Of a stretch of 64,000 bases of DNA, positions 58,701-64,000 are shown one piece after another. The DNA comes from Nephrocerus scutellatus (taxonomy: Eukaryota; Arthropoda; Insecta; Diptera; Pipunculidae). Position 1 is the stretch's first letter, and every line of letters begins with the position of its first letter. A program made the translations under genes and the position numbers. The stretch lies in NCBI GenBank assembly GCA_947095585.1, contig OX352761.1, positions 78,647,767 through 78,711,766 of the forward strand. Reading direction: 5' to 3'. The notes beneath the pieces were generated by a model. That model was not told the origin of the DNA. It did no database searches and worked only from the letters and a program-made list of their open reading frames with translations.

Positions 58701-59363
58701 CAGGAAGTAGCCATCATGTCAGACAGCCAAGCCGCGCTAAAAGCTTTAGATGCAGTCCACACCACGTCTAGACTGGTGGAAGAATGCAAAACAAGGCTAA
58801 TAAAACATGGTGGAAACAAAAAAGTAAAGTTGTACTGGGTGCCGGGACACATCGGTATAGAAGGTAACGAACAAGCGGACAAGCTCGCAAACAAAGGGGC
58901 AGAGACTCCGCTTGTAGGGCCGGAACCCTTTTGTGGAATTGGGTACCGTATTATGCGTGAAGAATTACGCAATATAAGTAAAGAAACCGCTTCATTAAGA
59001 TGGGAGGAACTCCCAGGTCTACGGCAAGCGAAAGAAATGTTGGGTGGCTATAACCCAAAGAGGTCCCGATCAATAATGGGACTAAGTAGGGGTAATGTTA
59101 GAATCATTACGGGGTTCCTAACAGGGCAATGCAGGCTGAAGGGACACCTAAAGAAAATTAAAATAGAAAAGGATGACAGCTGCAGGCTATGTGGAGAAGC
59201 GGAGGAAACCCCGTGGCATCTTCTCAACGACTGCGGTGCAACGATCCGCCAGAGGAGGGGCCAGCTGGGAACTCACGCATTCTCCGAGCTTGTACGTCAT
59301 TCATTAGAACCTCTCCATATCATTAGGTTCCTAAAGGCCATTGGTATGGAGGGAGTGCTCTAG
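55742..59363 (+). pseudogene. ORF2: endonuclease, RT, RNase H
   Basis: ATG at 55742 follows ORF1. A TAA at 55850 replaces the Glu expected in the QE.W metal-binding motif of the endonuclease. GCDANAHNE and SDQR mark the rest of that domain. A slip in a T7 run near 56235 and another near 57350 shift frame. RT shows SAGVDGIIP, FLDIEGAFDNAS, GCPQGGVLFPLLW and YADD. TGA at 58080 follows the thumb. RNase H is intact in 58098-59363 (WYTDGSK, EVHAIERC, SDSQAAL, HIGIEGNEQADKLA), then a CRLCGEAEETPWHLLNDC zinc-like motif. Confidence 0.85.
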
Positions 59364-59471
59364 GGTTGGGCAGGCACCGTCCCTACAGTGCTAGTCGAGG
59401 GGGGCGAATTAGATCCAGTGGCATTGATTTACCCCCTTAACATCATCATCATCATCATCAAGTGACTATGA

Positions 59472-60722
59472 ATAACAACTTTATTTTGTTGGAGAGCAGT
59501 TATCTCCGTCGTCACATTTTTATATAACTCAATATAAATTCAGATACATTGTCATCTATAATTCGATTATTAACATAGTAAAAACATTTTAATTTTAATT
59601 GATTTGACAAGAACTTTCAATATCAGGATTCGCTTCTGATTCAAAAAAAAATATAAGTATAAATCAAGAGTTGTTAATTAAAACTGTTACACTATCATTT
59701 ATTATTGGTAAAAGACCAATCTTCGAAATTGCTCTCTTGAAAATTGAATACGTTGCTTTTACGGTTACACCTCTAACATGTCCGTCAATTCCTTTGTGAA
59801 GTTCAACTAGAGAACCTATGTCGATAGTTTCTTGCGGTTTAAACCACTTTTTCAACTGCTGCAATTCTACTTCAGGGACCACTCTTGCAGAATTGCTGAA
59901 ATTTGAACTGAAATCGTTGAAAATGAGAAAGTCGATTAAAGTCTAGATGATTAAGACTTTGATCAGGAAGATAATTCAGTGATACTCCTCTCAAAACGGA
60001 TGTCAACACTTGTAAATCTAAAGGATCACTTGACAAGGGTGTTAGAGGACGCGAGTTAAAACATGACTCGATTTGAGTGATAAGGTCTCCAACTGGTCTG
60101 GCGTGAGAATATTTTGGCGAACGACTCGTTTTAAATGATACTTCGAACTTTTTACTGCCGCCTTCCAAAGTCCTCCGAAATGAGGAGATCTAGGTGGGAT
60201 AGTATGCTATTCTACATCTTGATTTACAGAATACTTCTGAACATCATTATTGTGCAATTCTGTCTGAAACAGTGGACCCAACTCTGCCGATTCCGTTTTT
60301 GCACTAACAAAATTTGTCGCATTGTCTGAACAGATATGATAAGGAAGACCGCTATGGGCAACAAACCGACGGAGGAACGCTAAAAAAGTTTCGGTGGTTA
60401 AATATATAACTACCTCCATATGTACTGCCTTGACGGCAAAACAAACAAACACGGCGACATGTGCCTTCGTGGAGACCTTTGACCGAAGTTTATTTGCGAT
60501 CATAAATGGACCACAAAAATCCACTCCCAGGACTGCAAATGGAATGGATTCACATATGCGCTTTTTAGGTAGTTGTCTCAATATTTGATTCATTGTTTGA
60601 GGACGAGTCCTAAAACATTGTATATGAACTACTTTGCGACAGAGATTACGACCACTTGTAATCAAAAAACGCTTACGGACGTGTTAGTGCAAAGACTGCG
60701 GACCGCAATGAAGATTTCGATG
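59472..60722 (-). pseudogene. older BEL/Pao fragment: integrase, C-terminus, LTR part
   Basis: Minus-strand frames at 60722-60207, 60168-59872 and 59882-59664 give a BEL integrase. It has the zinc-region lead (LHCGPQ, then GRNLCRKVVH), the first Asp in GVDFCGP and the second in CSDNATNF. A TAG near 60212 precedes HFGGLW, where the catalytic Glu is Lys. The C-terminal domain follows (LVELHKGIDGHVRG). The AT-rich rest (59663-59472), with an AATAAA, is probably the start of its 3' LTR. That LTR is cut by the LOA-like element and the newer BEL element. Confidence 0.75.
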
Positions 60723-63110
60723 ATGTTCATCTTCTTTCTTTCTTTCCTTTACTTCGCGGGGGAGCATAGGGCTTCTACACACGCCCGCAAATGAGCTCAA
60801 TTTATTGCCTGAGGTTTTAAGACACGCCACTCGGTCCCCTGTGATCTTGCTTCCTCTTCTATTGTCCTTTTCCATGTCTTGCTAGGATGGCCAATTCGAC
60901 GGCTTCCTTGTGGATACCAGTCGAGCGCTAGTTTCGTTATATCGTCCGCTGGCTTTCTCAAAGTGTGGCCAATCTAGCTCCATTTTTTTTTAGTCTGATG
61001 ATGATCGTGATTGCTTCGTTCTGCGTTACTCTCCGCAAGTCTTGATTGCTGATAATGTCCGGCCATCTTATTCTCAGTATCCTCCTTAAGCACTTGTTGA
61101 TGAAGACTTGGAGGCGCGTCGCAATTGTACTGAGAAAACGTTAGATCTGAAGATCGTTAGCTTCAGATTCCGGGAGATTTGCGAGGAGTTCCAGATATTA
61201 TTTAGCACACTATAGGAGTGTCGCGTCTTGTTTACACGAGAGCACCCATCCGAGTCAGCACCACCATATTTTTGACATCCAGCTGCCCAAATAACAAAAA
61301 TTATCGACTTCCTCCATCTGATGTCCGTCAATCGAGAGATCACATGTTCCACTAGCGTTAACGCGAAGTAGTTTTTTTTTAAACATTATTTTTAAACTCA
61401 CTTTGTTAGCGTGGAGTTCTAGTGAGTTTAATTTTCGCTCCATGTCATCTAGCGATTGTGCTAGGAGACAGATATCATCGGCATAGTCCAGGTCTTCTAG
61501 GCGGTGAAAAACATTCCATGGCAAACCCGATGGCGTACGGGTTACTATTTTCATCACCCATTCGATGAAAATTAAGAAAAGCAATTGTGAGATGGTGCAA
61601 CCTTGCTTGACTCCCAAGTAGGTGTTGAAAGGTGAGCCAAGATGATTGTTATGAATGACGCGGCATGTTGAGTCGCAGTAAAGCACCTTAATGATCTTAA
61701 TTAGATTTTCCAGAACACCATAGCTTAACAAAATCTGCCACATCATGTTCCGGCCTACGCTATCAAAAGCGCGTTTAAAATCTACAAAAACCATATACAG
61801 AGGAGAGCGATACTCAGCTGACTGTTCAATGATTATATGCAGGGTGTTAATTTGATCAGTACAAGAACGGTTTGGGCGAATTCCTGCTTGTTCATTTCTC
61901 AAAATTGGCTCTAACGCATTCCGTAAGCGCCTAGCTATTATAGAGGAGATCACTTTGTTTATGGTGTTTAGCAGGGTAATTCCTCTCCGGTTTTCGCAAT
62001 TGCTCAAATCACCTATCTTGGGGAGTTTGACTATTAAGCCTTCTTTTAACGACGATGGAAGGGATTTAGATTCCCAGATATCTTGATATATCGCATGCAA
62101 TGTTCGCGTAGTTAGCTCGACGTCGGCTTGAAGGAGTTCTGCGTAGATGTTGTCATTGCCTGCAGCTTTACCTGATTGCAGTGAACGAATTTTTGTCCTT
62201 ATCTCATCCAACGAAGGATTAGCGAAGCTGATGTTAAGTAGCCTATTAGGATGCATATGTGGGTTGATGGACGTGCCTGGCAAAGTAAAATGTAAAAAAA
62301 TCTTAAAATGTTCTGTCCAGCGGGTTAATTGTTGTTCCTCCATAAGGATCAAAGAGCCATCTATTGCCTTAACAGGGTAGTTGATGTGGTGTTTCTTGTT
62401 GGCGATCTTACGAGCGAGTTGGTAGAGTGTGCTGTATTGTCTGCTATGAGCGGCTTGCTGTGCTTGTGTTGCGATGTCGGTTAGTCATGCTCGTTTGTCG
62501 TTTCTAGCTGAACGGCCAACTTGCCGGTCCTGATCCCGATACTTCCGCGCTAATGCGCTTCGCTTGGCACCCGAGGCCGCGTTTAACTGTGCTTTGATGG
62601 ATTGGCGTTCACGAATGGTGTTCAATGTGCTATCTGATATCCATTATTTTCTAGTTTTGTCGGGATAACCTAAATCTTGCTGTAATAATTCCATCGGATA
62701 TTGCTTGTCAGTCCTGTAACGATCTTCTCGCGGCATTAGAGATTAGAAATCTCACTTCAATCGCATGGTGTTCTCCTGCAGGCTTACCCGAAAAAATTAG
62801 AAACGCGCCGGTAGATGTTCGTTTTTCCCCTACTCCAGGCCATATCACCTCACTAAGACCAAGAATCTCTAGATGGTATTTACAAAATTCTTTTGTACAT
62901 TGTGCAAGCGTTGTAGTCTTGATGAGCGTGCGAATGTTCCAAGTTCCAAAACGTGTCCTTTTCCGTGGTCCAAATTGTTGATAAATTCGATATGTATCCG
63001 AGGCTTTTATTAGTTTCAAGAATCAGAGAATTCAGTTGAGTGGTGATTGGCCAACCGCAAACTAGGTCGACATGAAGCGCCGCCAACCAAGGCAAGTCCA
63101 CCTTCTTATT
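60723..63110 (-). pseudogene. RTE-clade non-LTR retrotransposon remnant
   Basis: On the minus strand, 63019-62708 is the start of an APE endonuclease (GTWNIRTL, then LGLSEVIWPG). About 300 codons are then missing. A linker (62650-62353) with a TGA near 62485 follows. RT lies in 62352-61255 with SLQSGKAAGNDNIYAELL, FVDFKRAFDSV, GVKQGCTIS and LDYADD. The C-terminal part (61352-60760) continues in other frames and shows the RTE end motif (RIRWPDIISN). It inserted in the older BEL integrase near 60722. Confidence 0.8.
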
Positions 63111-63690
63111 TAGCCCCGACCCAAGCTAATACAAATCGGATTGGATACCGAAATCGTTCACTTGATTTGGCCGAGTTTCCAATGACGCGACGTGGACGCA
63201 TAAGAAGTTTATGTTCATACTCTACGATCAATCGCGAGTAATGTATGATAAATTTTTAATTGTATGATAAATTGGAGTGTCTTCAACGAGCTCCAACGCG
63301 AATTAGTCCTTTATCATCTGTTTAAACTCCTCTAGACATGTAGTCAGCAAAACGGTTGACACAATTCAATTTACCAGATTGTGTGCACCGCAGTCAACCT
63401 ACGATCAACGAGTTCTGTAATTAGAATCTCTATTTCACATTCACAGGTGGATGCGCCGAGTAAGTGCAATGGCACATGCTGAGGTGCAATACATTTTTTT
63501 TGGAAGTGCTGCCTTGCGAATAGTCTGGTATGAGTTGTGTCTTCTTGTTACGCGAAATACATTTATTTTGCATTTTGTCACGTATCTTATATTTGTCATT
63601 TATTCTAATGTTTTGATAGTTCCTAAGTTGCATTTTTTATATTACAATTTTCTCACGTTATTTTAGTTTATAAGCACGTTAATTTGGTTA
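63111..63690. other. unassigned stretch right of the RTE remnant
   Basis: Moderately AT-rich. Short ORFs on both strands have no recognisable content. AATAAA occurs near 63690, shortly before the hairpin array. Confidence 0.35.
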
Positions 63691-63750
63691 ATAAAGTCAG
63701 TTGTAATGAGTATAGCAGACGAATCTCTTGTCTTTCATTTATTTCGACGA

Positions 63751-64000
63751 TTGAACTCGGTTGAAGTACCGTTGTTCAAACAAAAACTCATTTCTACGAT
63801 TGAACTCGGTTAAAGTGCCGTTGTCCAAACAACTCATAGTCCACGTTGAACTCGGTTGAAGTGCCGTTGTTCAAACACATACACAAATCTAACTCGGTTC
63901 AAGTGCCATAGTTAGAACTCAAATAAACTTCGAAGATCTTCTGGTTTATGTACCAGAAGATATACTTAACACTCTACAAAGATCTTCTGGTTGAGGTACT
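63751..64000. repeat. hairpin-forming tandem repeat array, about 47 bp
   Basis: At least six units start at 63751, 63800, 63846, 63888, 63936 and 63982; the last is cut by the window edge. Each has a stem arm, GGTTNANGTNCC, then the complementary arm. Arms are TTGAAC/GTTCAA in units 1 and 3, TCTAAC/GTTAGA in unit 4 and ATCTTCTGGT/ACCAGAAGAT in unit 5. Stem sequence changes while pairing is kept. Confidence 0.8.

Larger units (their letters stand above)
53993..59459 (+). mobile_element. LOA/I-group non-LTR retrotransposon
   Basis: This full-length 5.47-kb element is flanked by AAGTGACTATGA at 53981-53992 and 59460-59471, a 12-bp duplication. It has a 5' UTR (53993-54367), ORF1, ORF2 and a 3' tail of ATC/CAT repeats (59440-59459). 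ORF2 has an APE-type endonuclease, RT and RNase H. RNase H occurs in the I, LOA and R1 groups. The DUF4780-like ORF1 favours LOA. It is GC-richer than everything around it, so it is probably a recent arrival from an element with different base composition. ORF2 is broken in four places. Confidence 0.85.

Noticed and set aside
1..64000. Host genes, tRNA, rRNA or CRISPR arrays
   Set aside because: No cloverleaf, rRNA-like block, spacer-repeat array or non-TE protein could be supported.

Overview
The window looks like repeat-dense, AT-rich insect DNA, most likely from a fly. Short GT-AG introns (52-156 bp) and the mix of mobile-element families (412/mdg1-like and Osvaldo/Ulysses-like Ty3 elements, BEL/Pao with an env-like gene, a LOA/I-group and an RTE non-LTR element, PIF/Harbinger, a hAT-type MITE and mariner scraps) point that way. 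I recognise no host gene, rRNA, tRNA or CRISPR. Nearly every base that I can assign belongs to a transposable element or a satellite-like repeat, as expected of pericentric heterochromatin or an old TE graveyard.

Region 1 (about 647-22630) is a nest. The outer element is a plus-strand 412/mdg1-like Ty3 retrotransposon. It has a 5' LTR remnant at 647-865, a primer site at 866-877, a leader, small ORFs, gag, pol, and a 3' LTR ending at 22630. A minus-strand Osvaldo/Ulysses-like element with LTRs of about 3.56 kb sits inside its first ORF (1119-14326). The GACC target duplication and the reading frame on both sides agree on this. The inner element carries an inverted piece of its own LTR between gag and pol. 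The outer gag is split by a 451-bp hAT-type MITE with target duplication CTATACCC. The RNase H-integrase junction is split by a 1.7-kb element made largely of about 118-bp repeats, which inserted into an A-run. A second copy of that element sits in a T-run at 12009-12904.

Region 2 (about 22900-27000) holds a two-gene PIF/Harbinger transposon. The minus-strand transposase can be read through three exons without a stop. Its plus-strand Myb/SANT-like partner is damaged.

Region 3 (27509-41771) is a non-autonomous LTR retrotransposon in the rare form LTR-internal-LTR-internal-LTR, minus strand. Its LTRs are about 2.9 kb, each internal-region copy has a tRNA-Lys-like primer site, and both outer ends carry the 4-bp duplication CCAT. 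The internal regions are non-coding and rich in structured repeats. A fragment of the 118-bp-repeat element and a degenerate G-rich minisatellite follow (42048-42985).

Region 4 (43112-60722) is a second nest, centred on a minus-strand BEL/Pao fragment. A second BEL/Pao element with an env-like gene (45776-53963, duplication GAAAC) and a LOA/I-group LINE (53993-59459, 12-bp duplication) sit inside it. The env end of the BEL element, with its LTR and flank, is tandemly duplicated at 43112-45466. An RTE element follows (about 60722-63110). The window ends in an array of hairpin-forming repeats of about 47 bp with covarying stems. All autonomous retroelements here carry stops, frameshifts or deletions. 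The Harbinger transposase is the only transposition gene that looks readable as it stands.
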